Origin: Marinobacter vulgaris
GTDB lineage: Bacteria; Pseudomonadota; Gammaproteobacteria; Pseudomonadales; Oleiphilaceae
Reading direction: 5' to 3'
Assembly: GCF_003344045.1 (NCBI RefSeq)
Contig: NZ_QFWX01000005.1
Location: forward strand, 186,001-250,000
Length of the DNA: 64,000 nt
The notes below the pieces were generated by a model, which was not told the origin of the DNA, did no database searches, and saw only the letters and a list, made by a program, of their open reading frames with translations. Position 1 is the first letter of the stretch, and each line of letters begins with the position of its first letter. Made by a program: the position numbers and the translations under genes. This document shows, piece by piece, positions 37,480 to 47,380 of the stretch.

Positions 37480-38250
37480 ATGAACAAGCAAGACCTGTTC
37501 GACCTGAGCGGCAAAGTCGCCCTTATCACCGGCGCGAGTCGCGGCATTGGCGAGAGCATTGCCCGCACTCTGGCCAACTACGGCGCCCATGTGATTGTCA
37601 GTAGCCGCAAGATTGATGCCTGTGAGGCCGTGGCCGCCAGTATCCGCGAGGACGGTGGTAGTGCTGAAGCCTATGCCTGCCATATCGGCGAAATGGATCA
37701 GATTGAAGACATCTGGCAGCACATCGAGTCAAAACACGGCAAACTGGATATTCTGGTCAACAATGCGGCGGCCAATCCCTACTTTGGCCCCATTGAAGAT
37801 ACGGACATCGGCGCCTATCACAAGACCGTGGACGTGAACATTCGCGGTTATTTCTTCATGTGTGCCCGCGGCGCCCAGATCATGAAGAAAAACGGCGGCG
37901 GTTCCATAATCAATGTGGCCTCGGTAAACGGCGTTAATCCGGGCCACTTCCAGGGCATCTATTCGGTGACCAAGGCAGCGGTTATCTCAATGACCAAATC
38001 TTTTGCCATGGAACTGGGACAACAGAACGTACGGGTGAATGCGCTTCTGCCGGGGCTGACAGATACCAAGTTTGCCAGCGCCCTGACCTCTAACGAGGCT
38101 ATCAAGAAGCAGGCCATGGCCCACATTCCCATGAAGCGGGTAGCGGATCCGGACGAAATGGCCGGCACGGTGCTGTACCTCGCCTCCGGCGCCTCCAGCT
38201 ATACCACGGGCACCTGCATCAACGTGGACGGCGGCTACCTGACAATCTGA
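37480..38250 (+). CDS. SDR-family oxidoreductase, FabG-like
   Basis: The 256-residue classical SDR has TGASRGIGE at about residues 18-26, NNAAANPYFG, the catalytic YSVTK near residue 160, and the C-terminal TGTCINVDGGYLTI. It is probably a 3-hydroxyacyl or 3-oxoacyl dehydrogenase finishing the operon's pathway. It lies 16 nt after the phosphatase and ends 2 nt from the convergent lipoprotein gene. Confidence 0.9.
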   Translation: MNKQDLFDLSGKVALITGASRGIGESIARTLANYGAHVIVSSRKIDACEAVAASIREDGGSAEAYACHIGEMDQIEDIWQHIESKHGKLDILVNNAAANPYFGPIEDTDIGAYHKTVDVNIRGYFFMCARGAQIMKKNGGGSIINVASVNGVNPGHFQGIYSVTKAAVISMTKSFAMELGQQNVRVNALLPGLTDTKFASALTSNEAIKKQAMAHIPMKRVADPDEMAGTVLYLASGASSYTTGTCINVDGGYLTI

Positions 38251-38252
38251 TA

Positions 38253-39131
38253 TCAGCTGGTCCGGCTTTCGGTACCCTCGCTGACACAGGCAAGGGTATC
38301 GAAATCTTTTTCCAGTTCCGTTGCCCGGTCCACCAGGTGGTCCAGGTGGCGCTGATCCGCCTGCTGTAACAAATCCGCCATCAGAGCCGCCATCGCCATC
38401 CGGCTCTCGGACATCATCTGCTGATACCTGTCCCCGCGAACCTCTTCGTTATTATCGATCAGGTAACTGATGCGATCGGCAAAATCCTCGCTGCGCCTTT
38501 GTTCAAGGGCCTCAAGTAATGCCTGTTGCCAGTTGCGTCGACCTTCCAGCCAGATCTTCGTCTGTTCGCCCCGAGCGTCGGACCAGGCGTTGACAGTTTT
38601 CCGCTGGCGCTCATTCAATGACCCCAGCCAGCGCTCGACCCTTTCCCCGGTGCGCTCCGCCCGGGCGGCACGGGTCTCCTCCGGACTGTCCCCCAGAAAC
38701 TCGGCTTCGAGCTCTTCCTGGCTGTTTTCCATATTTGCCGCGAGCTGTTGCACCTGTTCATCACTAAGACTTGCCAAGAGGCCTGTTACTGCTGGCTTGG
38801 CCCGATTGACCAATGGCTGGAAAAAAGCAAACAGCGTTTCCTGATGGCCGGCAATGACCGACTGGTCCAGGTTTCCGGCCCTCACATCACTTTTCAACTG
38901 ACCAAGCCACTGGGAATAGAGCGGCAGTTCAGTGCTGCAGTGCCATTGCCGAAGATCGCGGATGTCCTGCTCAAGCCGGGATTCCTGCTGCGATGTCATG
39001 GGAACGTAGTCATCCACCCACCAGACAATACCCCAGTCCGCATAGCGGTAGGCCAGCTTGGTCGAGCTGCAGCCTGTCAGAACCAGGAAACTTAATAACG
39101 CGATGCATAAGACCCGCTGCATGGATTTCAT
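38253..39131 (-). CDS. DUF6279-family lipoprotein
   Basis: The 292-residue lipoprotein has a signal peptide and lipobox LTGC at about residues 18-21. The mature part is almost wholly helical, with Glu, Arg and Gln-rich segments and an early YRYADWGIVWWVDDYVP motif. The WWVDDY feature and size match the DUF6279 family. Probably facing the periplasm, possibly from the outer membrane. Function unknown. Confidence 0.8.
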   Translation of the reverse strand: MKSMQRVLCIALLSFLVLTGCSSTKLAYRYADWGIVWWVDDYVPMTSQQESRLEQDIRDLRQWHCSTELPLYSQWLGQLKSDVRAGNLDQSVIAGHQETLFAFFQPLVNRAKPAVTGLLASLSDEQVQQLAANMENSQEELEAEFLGDSPEETRAARAERTGERVERWLGSLNERQRKTVNAWSDARGEQTKIWLEGRRNWQQALLEALEQRRSEDFADRISYLIDNNEEVRGDRYQQMMSESRMAMAALMADLLQQADQRHLDHLVDRATELEKDFDTLACVSEGTESRTS

Positions 39132-39332
39132 CCTTTGAAGTGTCTCGAATCATACGTTGTTGTATGACTTTCAGATGGAGTTCAGGGGGCGAACGCTCTA
39201 TTGTGCGCGCCGAACCCCTGATCTTGCTGATGGACTTGGCTTGATTCTGCCGGATGATTTCGGTGGGCTTAAATGATCCAGTGAAGCATCTGGATACGTA
39301 AAGTAATCAGTCCTTAAAAGCGTTGATAATTC

Positions 39333-39360
39333 AGCCCCGGATGGTCCGGGGCTATTTTTA
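39333..39360 (+). terminator. Orphan plus-strand intrinsic terminator
   Basis: A perfect 9-bp GC-rich stem (AGCCCCGGA / TCCGGGGCT) with a 3-nt loop is followed by ATTTTTA on the plus strand. Both flanking genes are on the minus strand, and the nearest plus gene ends at 38250. Upstream, 39183-39212 shows another TCAGGGG / CCCCTGA pairing. It may also serve minus-strand transcripts as a processing hairpin. The 253-bp gap has no supported gene. Confidence 0.6.
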
Positions 39361-39384
39361 TGGACTGCCTGCTCAGGATGACAA

Positions 39385-40194
39385 TCAGCGGGTGTCGATA
39401 TTGCCATCCTCATCGGAGATGACAATCTCGACCCGGCGGTTCTGTTGCCGCCCGCCGGAGGTCTCGTTACTGGCTACCGGGAATTGTTCCCCGAATCCTT
39501 TCGTTTCTACCCGGTCGGAGCTGATACCCATGGCGACCAGTGCATCGCGGACGGCTTCCGCGCGGCGCTCAGACAGGCCCTGGTTGTAGGATGCCTCGCC
39601 GGTGCTGTCCGTGTAGCCTTCCACGCGCACACGGCGCTCTTCATACTCCTTCATGAACTCCGCCAACCGCTCAATGGTTTCCTCGCCAGATGACTTCAGT
39701 TCGGCCCGGTTGAGATCGAACAGCACATCACCGAGTGTCAGCACCATGCCACGGTCCGTCTGCTCCGCCTGAAGTTCTTCCATCTGCCGCCGGAGTTCTT
39801 CCGTTTCTTGTCTGGCCTGCGCTGCTGCACTGGAACTCATCTGCAATTCGAGCTCCTTGCGCCGTTCTTCCGCGGAATTGATCTGATCCTGCAAATCCGC
39901 GCGCTTACCTTGTTCGGCGGCGATCTGGGCGTGCCGAGTGGCGAGGTAGGCGGCATGCTCAATCTCTGCAATATCCGCGTCACCCTCCAGCAGGCTTGCA
40001 GCGCGGGACAGCTCGTCCCTGGCGTTCCTTAACTGAGTATCACCAACGCGGGCTACGTTCGGATCGTTCCTGATTTCTTCATAGGCAGCCCTTGCCTCTT
40101 CCACTTGTGCGTTATCCTGAGGCGTGCTGGCACATCCGACCAGTAACACAGAAAAACTGACGGCCATGCCCAAAGTCATGTTGCGCTTGTTCAT
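39385..40194 (-). CDS. OmpA-family lipoprotein with DUF4398-like head
   Basis: The 269-residue lipoprotein has the lipobox LVGC near residue 21. A DUF4398-type helical region (residues 25-85) is followed by a coiled coil rich in Glu and Gln (residues 85-145), then an OmpA C-terminal domain with DVLFDLNRAEL, VRVEGYTDSTGEASYN and the NRRVEIVISD end. It probably bridges the outer membrane and peptidoglycan. It is encoded 26 nt after a second DUF4398 lipoprotein. Confidence 0.92.
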   Translation of the reverse strand: MNKRNMTLGMAVSFSVLLVGCASTPQDNAQVEEARAAYEEIRNDPNVARVGDTQLRNARDELSRAASLLEGDADIAEIEHAAYLATRHAQIAAEQGKRADLQDQINSAEERRKELELQMSSSAAAQARQETEELRRQMEELQAEQTDRGMVLTLGDVLFDLNRAELKSSGEETIERLAEFMKEYEERRVRVEGYTDSTGEASYNQGLSERRAEAVRDALVAMGISSDRVETKGFGEQFPVASNETSGGRQQNRRVEIVISDEDGNIDTR

Positions 40195-40220
40195 ACGAAT
40201 CTCCTGTTTCCGCTGAGGCC

Positions 40221-40595
40221 TTACTGGCGATTTTCCATTCGTTGGCGAAGTGACTCGATGTTGCCATTGATCTCTTCAACCGCCTGCTTTGCTTTCGCGG
40301 TGTCTGAACGGGCCCCGGCCAGTTGTGCATCTACGGACGCCTGTTCGAGGAGGCGTTCTGCTTCAATATATTTCTCCTGCTCAATAAGCTCTTCGGCATC
40401 GGCCACCTTGTTTTGCGCCTGGTTCAACAATACCGGCTCGAATTTTCTGGCATCCGATGACACTGCCTGCTGGATAGCAGACTCTGCGGTTCTCATGTCG
40501 CCATCCGGCCGCTCAGCGGAACTGGCGCAGCCACCGATTACAACCGCGATGCCGAGAATGCCGGCAGCGCCCAACATTGAAGTATGCTTATTCAT
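40221..40595 (-). CDS. DUF4398-family lipoprotein
   Basis: The 124-residue lipoprotein has the lipobox IGGC near residue 23. The mature chain is a helical, charged domain (LLNQAQNKVADAEELIEQEKYIEAERLLEQ region) matching the DUF4398 head of the next gene. The start at 40595 has AGGGAG about 7 nt upstream, unlike a longer frame from 40655. It is first in a two-gene operon with the OmpA-like lipoprotein. Confidence 0.88.
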   Translation of the reverse strand: MNKHTSMLGAAGILGIAVVIGGCASSAERPDGDMRTAESAIQQAVSSDARKFEPVLLNQAQNKVADAEELIEQEKYIEAERLLEQASVDAQLAGARSDTAKAKQAVEEINGNIESLRQRMENRQ

Positions 40596-40817
40596 GCATT
40601 TTCTCCCTGTGATGAAAAGCAGGGACGTTTGCCCTGCCTGAGCTTGAGTAGACACCTCTGCAGACGGAACACCCGGTACCTGGGAAAACGTTCTCTAAGC
40701 AGAGAGCCTTCTGCGCCTACGTCATAGATTAGCACGCGGTTCAGAGTCGGGTGTGACGGTAGGGAAATAATCTTCATTACCAATCGCTGTGTTGACGTTT
40801 ATCAGTTTTATAAAAAC

Positions 40818-40831
40818 TTGATATGTGTCAG
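40818..40831 (+). promoter_or_regulatory. FNR-like site upstream of nap operon
   Basis: TTGAT-ATGT-GTCAG matches 8 of 10 consensus positions of the FNR/Anr box. A -10-like TAGGTT follows at 40854-40859, which would place the site near -41.5 of a start at about 40866. This is the expected architecture for oxygen-limited nap expression. The rest of the 294-bp gap (40596-40889) holds no gene. Confidence 0.45.
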
Positions 40832-40889
40832 TTGATAATCTCGGAGCGTTTGCTAGGTTTCTGTATATACACATCCAAAAGGCGGGTTT

Positions 40890-41063
40890 ATGGATGATCA
40901 GACAGCTTCGTCACAGGAGCACAGAAAAAAATACGAACTCCGGTTGTTTGTTTTTCTAATCGTTTTTCTCTTCCCCATTCTCTCGGTCGCCATTGTCGGC
41001 GGGTATGGCTTTATTGTCTGGATGTCCCAGATTCTGATGGGGCCCCCAGGGCCACCCGGCTGA
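40890..41063 (+). CDS. napE: Nap system small membrane protein NapE
   Basis: The 57-residue protein has one hydrophobic helix (LFVFLIVFLFPILSVAIVGG, residues about 19-38) followed by YGFIVWMSQ and a Gly/Pro-rich end. Size, single TM and position at the head of nap genes match NapE, whose function is unclear. GGCGGG lies 4-5 nt before the ATG. It lies 9 nt before napF. Confidence 0.88.
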   Translation: MDDQTASSQEHRKKYELRLFVFLIVFLFPILSVAIVGGYGFIVWMSQILMGPPGPPG

Positions 41064-41072
41064 GGAACGCTC

Positions 41073-41603
41073 ATGGCAGTATCTCTTGCCCGACGAGCTT
41101 TTCTTCGGGGCGGCAAACCATTGGCGTCGGAGCACCGGCCTCCCTGGACCAGCAGCAATTTGGTTGATACCTGCGTGCGCTGTGACGGCTGTATAGACGC
41201 CTGCCCAGAGGGCATTCTCCAGAAGGGAGACGGCGGTTTCCCGCGCATCAGTTTCGAGCATGACGGCTGCACCTTTTGCCAGGAATGTGTCTGGGCCTGT
41301 GACGAGCCGGTTTTCGATCTGGCGCGGGAAGCCTTCCAGTGGCGCGCCGGCATTCGGGACAACTGTCTGACAAAAGCAGGGATCCATTGCCAGAGCTGCC
41401 AGGACGCCTGCGAGCCGGAGGCGATTGTTTTTCGTTACAGCCTAGGGTGCGTGCCGCGACCGGACGTCGATACCGACAGTTGCACAGGGTGTGGGGCCTG
41501 CGTTGCCGTGTGTCCCCAGGATGCCATTGCTCTGGTTGTTCCGGAACCAGAGCCGGTGGGTGAAAAGTCTCCAATCAAGGGTGGGGGAGTAACCAATGTC
41601 TGA
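41073..41603 (+). CDS. napF: Ferredoxin-type maturation protein NapF
   Basis: The 176-residue cytoplasmic iron-sulfur protein is involved in NapA cluster assembly. Cys clusters are CVRCDGCIDAC (residues 34-44), CTFCQECVWAC (66-76), CQSCQDAC (106-113), and CTGCGACVAVC (137-147), fitting several [4Fe-4S] centres. It overlaps napD by 8 nt. Confidence 0.93.
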   Translation: MAVSLARRAFLRGGKPLASEHRPPWTSSNLVDTCVRCDGCIDACPEGILQKGDGGFPRISFEHDGCTFCQECVWACDEPVFDLAREAFQWRAGIRDNCLTKAGIHCQSCQDACEPEAIVFRYSLGCVPRPDVDTDSCTGCGACVAVCPQDAIALVVPEPEPVGEKSPIKGGGVTNV

Positions 41604-41895
41604 GCCTTCCACGGACGAACTGCATATTGCCAGCTTTATTGTCCATTGCTGGCCGGAACACCTGACTGCCATCAAGGCAAAGGTCAACCAGACGGAGGGT
41701 CTGGAGACCGGGGCAGAATCTCCCGAAGGCAAACTGGTGGTCATTGCGGAGGGACCCCACCAGGGCCGCCTGCTGGAAACCATGGAACTGCTGGAAAGCC
41801 AGCCCGGCGTTCTGGAGTGCATCCTGGTCTATCACGAGCTGATGTCGGTGGCGGAAGCCAATCACGAAATGATTGACCTGAACAAAACACAATAA
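41596..41895 (+). CDS. napD: NapA signal-peptide-binding chaperone NapD
   Basis: The 99-residue cytoplasmic chaperone binds the Tat signal of NapA and prevents early export. It has the ferredoxin-like fold pattern with [14 protein letters not shown] at the start and the [20 protein letters not shown] and YHELMS segments typical of NapD. It lies 22 nt upstream of napA. Confidence 0.94.
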   Translation: MSEPSTDELHIASFIVHCWPEHLTAIKAKVNQTEGLETGAESPEGKLVVIAEGPHQGRLLETMELLESQPGVLECILVYHELMSVAEANHEMIDLNKTQ

Positions 41896-41917
41896 ACCTG
41901 ATGACAGGGATAGGATC

Positions 41918-44422
41918 ATGAACCTGACACGACGCGAATTCGCCAAGGCCAATGCGCTCGCTCTGGGGGCTTCAGCCGCGGGGCTCTCGATTCCCGCAGG
42001 GGCCGCCAACCTGATTACCAACGCAGAACTTACGAAACTGAAATGGAGCAAGGCTCCGTGCCGTTTCTGCGGAACCGGCTGCAGTGTGATGGTTGCCACC
42101 AAAGACAACCAGATCGTCGCTACCCATGGTGATACCCAGTCTGAGGTGAACCGGGGGCTCAATTGTGTAAAGGGGTATTTTCTGTCCAAGATCCTTTACG
42201 GACGCGACAGGCTGACGAAGCCCCTTTTGCGCAAACGCGATGGCAAGTTTCACAAGGAAGGAGAGTTTGAGGAGGTCAGCTGGGACGAAGCTCTGGATGT
42301 GATGGCGGAGAAGTTCACCTCGTCCATCAGGGAACACGGCCCCGACAGTGTGGGCATGTTCGGTTCCGGCCAGTGGACGATCTGGGAAGGTTATGCATCG
42401 AGCAAATTGTTCAAGGCGGGTTTCCGCACCAACAACATCGACCCCAACGCCAGGCATTGCATGGCCTCAGCAGTTGCCGGCTTCATGCGTACCTTTGGCG
42501 CTGATGAGCCGATGGGCGTCTACGACGACATTGAGAGCGCCGACGCATTCGTGCTCTGGGGCTCCAACATGGCGGAGATGCACCCTATTCTGTGGACCCG
42601 GGTAACGGACCGTCGTCTGTCGCATCCTTCTACCGAAGTGGCGGTGCTCTCCACCTTCAAGCACCGCTCGTTCGACCTTGCGGATTTGCCAATGGTGATG
42701 ACGCCCCATGCGGACATTGCCATCCTCAACTACATCGCAAATTACATCATCCAGAACGATGCGGTTAATGAGGACTTCGTCAACAAACACACTAAATTCG
42801 TGAAGGGCGTGGAGGATATCGGTTACGGTCTGCGTCCGGAAGACCCGCGCCAGCAGAACGCCAAAAATGCCAACAATGCCGGCAGCTTTGAAGACATGAG
42901 CTTCGGGGCTTTTGCCGAATACGTCAAAGCCTATGATCTTGAGCGGGCAGTCAGGGAGTCCGGCGTTTCTGCGGACCGGCTGGAGCGGTTGGCCAGAATC
43001 TATGCAGATCCACAGAAGCGCGTAACCACCTTCTGGACCATGGGCGTCAATCAGCATACCCGTGGTGTCTGGGTTAATAACCTGATCTACAACGTGCATC
43101 TGCTGACCGGCAAGATTGCTACCCCCGGCAACAGCCCCTTCTCCCTCACCGGCCAGCCCTCTGCCTGTGGTACCGCCCGCGAAGTCGGCACTTTTGCTCA
43201 CCGCTTGCCGGCAGACATGGTGGTGGCCAATCCGGAGCACCGGGCCAAGGCAGAGAAAATCTGGAAACTGCCGGAAGGAACCATTCCCGCCAAAGTCGGT
43301 TATCACGCCGTGCTCCAGAGCCGGATGCTGAAGGACAGCAAACTGCGGGTGTACTGGACCCAGGTCACCAACAACATCCAGGCCGGCCCCAATACCATGC
43401 AGGAAACGCTGCCGGGCTGGCGCAATCCGGATACCTTTATCATCGTCTCCGATATTTACCCCACGGTATCTGCCCAGGCGGCGGACCTGATCTTGCCGTC
43501 CGCCGGCTGGGTTGAGAAAGAAGGTGCCTACGGCAACGCCGAGCGCCGCACCCAGTTCTGGCAGGAATTGGTGTCTGCACCGGGGGAGGCCAAATCTGAT
43601 CTATGGCAGACGGTGGCCCTGGCCAAGCGCATCAAGGTCGCCGATGTCTGGCCCGAGGAGCTTCTGGCAAAAGCCCCCGAAATGCGGGACAAGACTCTGT
43701 TCGATGTGCTCTATCGCAACGGTAATGTGGATGCCTATCCCCTGGATGATCTGAATCCGGAATACGGCAACCATGAAGCGGAAGAGTTCGGCTTCTATAT
43801 CCAGAAGGGCATGTTCGAGGAGTACCGGCGGTTTGGCAAAGGCAAGGGCAAGGACCTTGCTGACTTCGACACTTACCATAATACCCGTGGCCTGCGCTGG
43901 CCGGTTGTGGATGGTAAGGAGACGCTCTGGCGCTACCGCGAAGGCTCCGACCCATATGTGGAAGAGGGCACCGGTTTCCAGTTCTATGGCAATGCCGATA
44001 ACCGCGCGCGGATTTTTGCGCTGCCCCATGAGCCGCCGGCGGAATCCCCGGATGAAGAGTATCCCTTCTGGCTCTGTACTGGTCGCGTTCTGGAACACTG
44101 GCATACAGGCTCCATGACACAACGGGTAGGCGAACTCCACAAGGCGGTGCCAAACGCGCTTATCTACATGAATGCGGAAGATGCGAGGGGTCAGGGCTTC
44201 CGCCGCGGCAGCGAGGTTCTGGTTGCCAGTCGTCGTGGCGAAGTGCGGTTGCGGGTGGAAACCCGTGGCAGGGTCAGTGTTCCCAAAGGTCTGGTTTACG
44301 TGCCCTTCTTTGATGCCGGAAGAATCATCAACAAGGTCACGCTGGACGCCACCGATCCCATCTCCAAACAGACGGACTTCAAGAAGTGTGCGGTTCGTCT
44401 GGAACTGGTTAACCTGGCTTGA
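41918..44422 (+). CDS. napA: Periplasmic nitrate reductase catalytic subunit NapA
   Basis: The 834-residue molybdenum enzyme reduces nitrate to nitrite in the periplasm. A Tat signal ([20 protein letters not shown]) ends near residue 30. The [4Fe-4S] ligands are C48, C51, C55 and the Cys in LNCVKGYF near 83. The Mo-bis-MGD cysteine is in [13 protein letters not shown] near residue 181. Molybdopterin-binding blocks ([34 protein letters not shown]) are present. All catalytic motifs look intact. Confidence 0.98.
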   Translation: MNLTRREFAKANALALGASAAGLSIPAGAANLITNAELTKLKWSKAPCRFCGTGCSVMVATKDNQIVATHGDTQSEVNRGLNCVKGYFLSKILYGRDRLTKPLLRKRDGKFHKEGEFEEVSWDEALDVMAEKFTSSIREHGPDSVGMFGSGQWTIWEGYASSKLFKAGFRTNNIDPNARHCMASAVAGFMRTFGADEPMGVYDDIESADAFVLWGSNMAEMHPILWTRVTDRRLSHPSTEVAVLSTFKHRSFDLADLPMVMTPHADIAILNYIANYIIQNDAVNEDFVNKHTKFVKGVEDIGYGLRPEDPRQQNAKNANNAGSFEDMSFGAFAEYVKAYDLERAVRESGVSADRLERLARIYADPQKRVTTFWTMGVNQHTRGVWVNNLIYNVHLLTGKIATPGNSPFSLTGQPSACGTAREVGTFAHRLPADMVVANPEHRAKAEKIWKLPEGTIPAKVGYHAVLQSRMLKDSKLRVYWTQVTNNIQAGPNTMQETLPGWRNPDTFIIVSDIYPTVSAQAADLILPSAGWVEKEGAYGNAERRTQFWQELVSAPGEAKSDLWQTVALAKRIKVADVWPEELLAKAPEMRDKTLFDVLYRNGNVDAYPLDDLNPEYGNHEAEEFGFYIQKGMFEEYRRFGKGKGKDLADFDTYHNTRGLRWPVVDGKETLWRYREGSDPYVEEGTGFQFYGNADNRARIFALPHEPPAESPDEEYPFWLCTGRVLEHWHTGSMTQRVGELHKAVPNALIYMNAEDARGQGFRRGSEVLVASRRGEVRLRVETRGRVSVPKGLVYVPFFDAGRIINKVTLDATDPISKQTDFKKCAVRLELVNLA

Positions 44423-44433
44423 GGAGACACATC

Positions 44434-44910
44434 ATGAAAAAGCTTATTGCTGTCCTGCTGATGGCCTCCCTTGCCATGGTCGCCCTGGCAGAGTCACCCT
44501 CCCTGTCACCCTCTGCGCCTGATGGCCTTCGGGACGGTGGAACCCTTGGCGAAGTGGGGGCTGCCCCCCCGATTGCCGGCGACCCACGAGAGGTGAAGCG
44601 GGAAGTACGCAACTACCCCGAACAGCCACCGGTAATTCCCCACAACATCCGGGGTTATCAGGTAGACAAGCGCTTTAATCGCTGCCTGGATTGCCACAGC
44701 CGGCAAGCCGCGCCGTCGGCAGGTGCACCCATGGTCAGCGTGACTCACTTCATGGACCGCAACTTCCAGGTCCGGGCGGAGGTAACGCCGGGCCGGTATT
44801 TCTGCACCCAGTGTCACGTACCTCAGACCGACGCCGAAGCGCTGATGGATTCCGACTTCAAACCCATCGATCAGGTTATCCGTGAAGGAGATCGGGGGGA
44901 GAGCCAATGA
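44434..44910 (+). CDS. napB: Diheme cytochrome subunit NapB
   Basis: The 158-residue periplasmic electron-transfer subunit has a signal peptide (residues 1-19) and two heme c motifs, CLDCH at 84-88 and CTQCH at 124-128. The start at 44434 follows GAGGAG; an upstream frame from 44419 is less likely. It overlaps napC by ATGA. Confidence 0.95.
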   Translation: MKKLIAVLLMASLAMVALAESPSLSPSAPDGLRDGGTLGEVGAAPPIAGDPREVKREVRNYPEQPPVIPHNIRGYQVDKRFNRCLDCHSRQAAPSAGAPMVSVTHFMDRNFQVRAEVTPGRYFCTQCHVPQTDAEALMDSDFKPIDQVIREGDRGESQ

Positions 44911-45494
44911 TGGATCGGCTGAAGTATTACTGGCGTCTGCTACGGAAGCCCAGCGTTCACTACAGTCTGGGGTTTCTGACGCTGGGCGGATTTCTGGCTG
45001 GAATCATTTTTTGGGGCGGTTTCAACACGGCTCTTGAGGCTACCAACACCGAGCAGTTTTGTATTGGTTGTCACGAGATGTACAGCAATCCTTACCAGGA
45101 GCTGAAAGGCACAATTCACTACACCAACCGCTCCGGTGTGAGAGCTACCTGCTCTGACTGCCATGTTCCCCATGACTGGACCCACAAGATCGGGCGAAAG
45201 ATGGAAGCCTCAAAGGAAGTCTGGGGCTGGCTGTTCGGCACTATTGATACACCGGAAAAGTTCGAGGCCAAGCGCCTTGAACTTGCCCAGCGGGAATGGC
45301 ACCGGCTGAAAGCCAATGACTCGCTGGAGTGTCGTAACTGCCACGAATTCGAGTCCATGGATTTTACGCTTCAGGATCCCCGTGCCGCGGAAGCGCACTC
45401 AACGGCGCTGACCGGTGAAGGGGATCAGACCTGCATTGACTGTCATAAGGGTATTGCCCATGAACTGCCAGACATGGCAGGAGTGAGCCGCTGA
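44907..45494 (+). CDS. napC: Tetraheme quinol dehydrogenase NapC
   Basis: NapC passes electrons from the quinol pool to NapB. The 195-residue protein has one N-terminal transmembrane anchor (residues about 20-40) and four CxxCH motifs at 52-56, 82-86, 142-146 and 176-180. It ends the operon. No napG or napH is present, so electron delivery depends on NapC. Confidence 0.96.
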   Translation: MMDRLKYYWRLLRKPSVHYSLGFLTLGGFLAGIIFWGGFNTALEATNTEQFCIGCHEMYSNPYQELKGTIHYTNRSGVRATCSDCHVPHDWTHKIGRKMEASKEVWGWLFGTIDTPEKFEAKRLELAQREWHRLKANDSLECRNCHEFESMDFTLQDPRAAEAHSTALTGEGDQTCIDCHKGIAHELPDMAGVSR

Positions 45495-45546
45495 CCCTGA
45501 CCGGGGGAAGCGCCTGGCCTGGACCGGTTACGGCACACGACCAGGC

Positions 45547-47115
45547 TCAGCGAATCTCGGTGCCACTGGAAGGTGCCTGGGAAAGCGTCGTTCCGGTAGG
45601 CGGGCGGTGATGAAGAGAGTAGATGATGCGGTCGAGCACTGCCTGACCGTTCCAGGCCGGATCGTTATTGACCATGCCCACGACAGCCCAGGTGGTGTTG
45701 GTGTCGTCCTTGGTAAACCCGGCAATGGAACGCACGTTTTCCAGGTAACCGGTCTTGATACGGCCTTTGCCATCAAGGCCCGCATTTCTGAGTCTCCTGG
45801 CCATCGTGCCATCCATTGCGATCAGCGGCATGGAAGCCATCAGGTCCGCGGAATAGTCGCTGTTCCAGGCGTGTTGAAGAATCTGTGCACCCTGGCGGGC
45901 GGTGATGCGCCCGTGACGGGTCAGGCCTGCGCCATTGTCGATAACCATGCCCGCTGTATTGATTCCTTTTTCCTGAAGCCACTGGTAGATCACGCGGATG
46001 CCGGCAACCCGGTCATCTTCATCGCCCTCCAGCCGGTGCTCGGCACCAATGCTCAGCAGTAGCTGGCGGGCCATGACGTTACTGCTCCACTTGTTAATGT
46101 CCCGCACCATGGTCACCAGATCGGGCGAGGTGGTTCTCAGCATCAGCCGGGCGTCATCCGGTGTGTCGGCCAACAGGCTCTTGCCGCTTATCTCTATGCC
46201 CATATCCGTAAGCAGCGACCGTATCAGTGAAGCGGTGTACTGCTCGTGGGGCAGTACGGACAGGTAGGCGGTTGTGCGACAACCCTGGGGCAGCTCACCT
46301 GTGACCCTGACGGTGACCCGGTGATCCTCATGGAAGATCGGTTCCCATTCAAAGCGTCTGCGGGCGGGGCAAGGGCCTTCAGCTGTCGCAGTGACGCGGT
46401 TGTCGATCACAACGTCATTCAGCGAGGGCGCACTCCAGGCCTGGGTGCCGCGCTCGTCGGCCCGCACCTGGAAATGCACCAGGTTGAGGTTGGACAGGTA
46501 AGGCGAGGGCTGAACCAGAAACGGTGCATGGGGATTGTCGCCATTGTCGTCGAAGCCGGGCAGTCCGTCGGCCAGCCTGAACACGTCGCCATCAAGAACC
46601 AGGTTGCCATTGATGGCGCTGATGCCCATGCCACGGAGCTCACTCAGTGTGCTCCAGAGGCGTTCGATGGTCAGTTTCGGATCACCGCCCATGTCGACAT
46701 AAAAGTTGCCGTTGAGCGTGTCGCCGACCAGCTCACCGTCGGTATAGAAATTGGTGTCCCAGTGGTAGGTCGGGCCCAGGGTCTCCAGTGCTGCGTAGGT
46801 GGTAATCAGCTTGATAATGGATCCGGGGCTCATCAGCGCATCGGCATTAATGTACTGCTCGATGCCGGGGCCGTTCATCGGGATGGCCGCCATGCTAAGG
46901 GCCTGCTCGTCGTTCAGGGATTGAAACGCATAACTCCGCACCTGACCGCTCCAGGTTTTATTTGGGGAGCTGGTGGACGAATCGGAGGCAGAGGCAGTGC
47001 CAAATGAAAGCAAGGCTGCCATGGCAGAAACAAGCAGGCGCGGCACTGCTCGATTTTGCTGGCGGCCTGATCCGTTTTGGGTCTTGTAACAATGGCTTCG
47101 TGCCGTCAGCAACAT
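45547..47115 (-). CDS. dacB: D-alanyl-D-alanine carboxypeptidase/endopeptidase (DacB/PBP4)
   Basis: The 522-residue periplasmic peptidoglycan hydrolase of the PBP4 family has the three active-site motifs: SIIK at residues 99-102, SSN within NKWSSNVMARQLL, and KTG within GRIKTGYLENVRS. A long insertion between motifs one and two is typical. The N-terminus is basic for about 25 residues before the hydrophobic signal, so translation may begin later. It is convergent with napC. Confidence 0.93.
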   Translation of the reverse strand: MLLTARSHCYKTQNGSGRQQNRAVPRLLVSAMAALLSFGTASASDSSTSSPNKTWSGQVRSYAFQSLNDEQALSMAAIPMNGPGIEQYINADALMSPGSIIKLITTYAALETLGPTYHWDTNFYTDGELVGDTLNGNFYVDMGGDPKLTIERLWSTLSELRGMGISAINGNLVLDGDVFRLADGLPGFDDNGDNPHAPFLVQPSPYLSNLNLVHFQVRADERGTQAWSAPSLNDVVIDNRVTATAEGPCPARRRFEWEPIFHEDHRVTVRVTGELPQGCRTTAYLSVLPHEQYTASLIRSLLTDMGIEISGKSLLADTPDDARLMLRTTSPDLVTMVRDINKWSSNVMARQLLLSIGAEHRLEGDEDDRVAGIRVIYQWLQEKGINTAGMVIDNGAGLTRHGRITARQGAQILQHAWNSDYSADLMASMPLIAMDGTMARRLRNAGLDGKGRIKTGYLENVRSIAGFTKDDTNTTWAVVGMVNNDPAWNGQAVLDRIIYSLHHRPPTGTTLSQAPSSGTEIR

Positions 47116-47380
47116 GGTGCAATGCTCGTTGGTTCTCGATCCAACTACAATAGCCCAAAATTCCGGCCCATACTATGCGAAAGGGCTATACATGACGTTA
47201 AAAAATGCCAGTAGTGACGTTGTTTATACTGCATTTTGTTAACAGATGTAAGTGCTCCTTTTAATCAACAGGTTAGCGCAGGGGCAACCTCAGCGTTACC
47301 CTGTCAGTTAGGGGGCAGAACCTGAATCTGTGTGAGTGCGTAATGCAATCATGAACGCAATGGACACCGGAGACCTAGGT

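Noticed and set aside
45495..45546. Terminator between napC and dacB
   Set aside because: Only a short GCCTGG/CCAGGC pairing with a long loop and no T-run.
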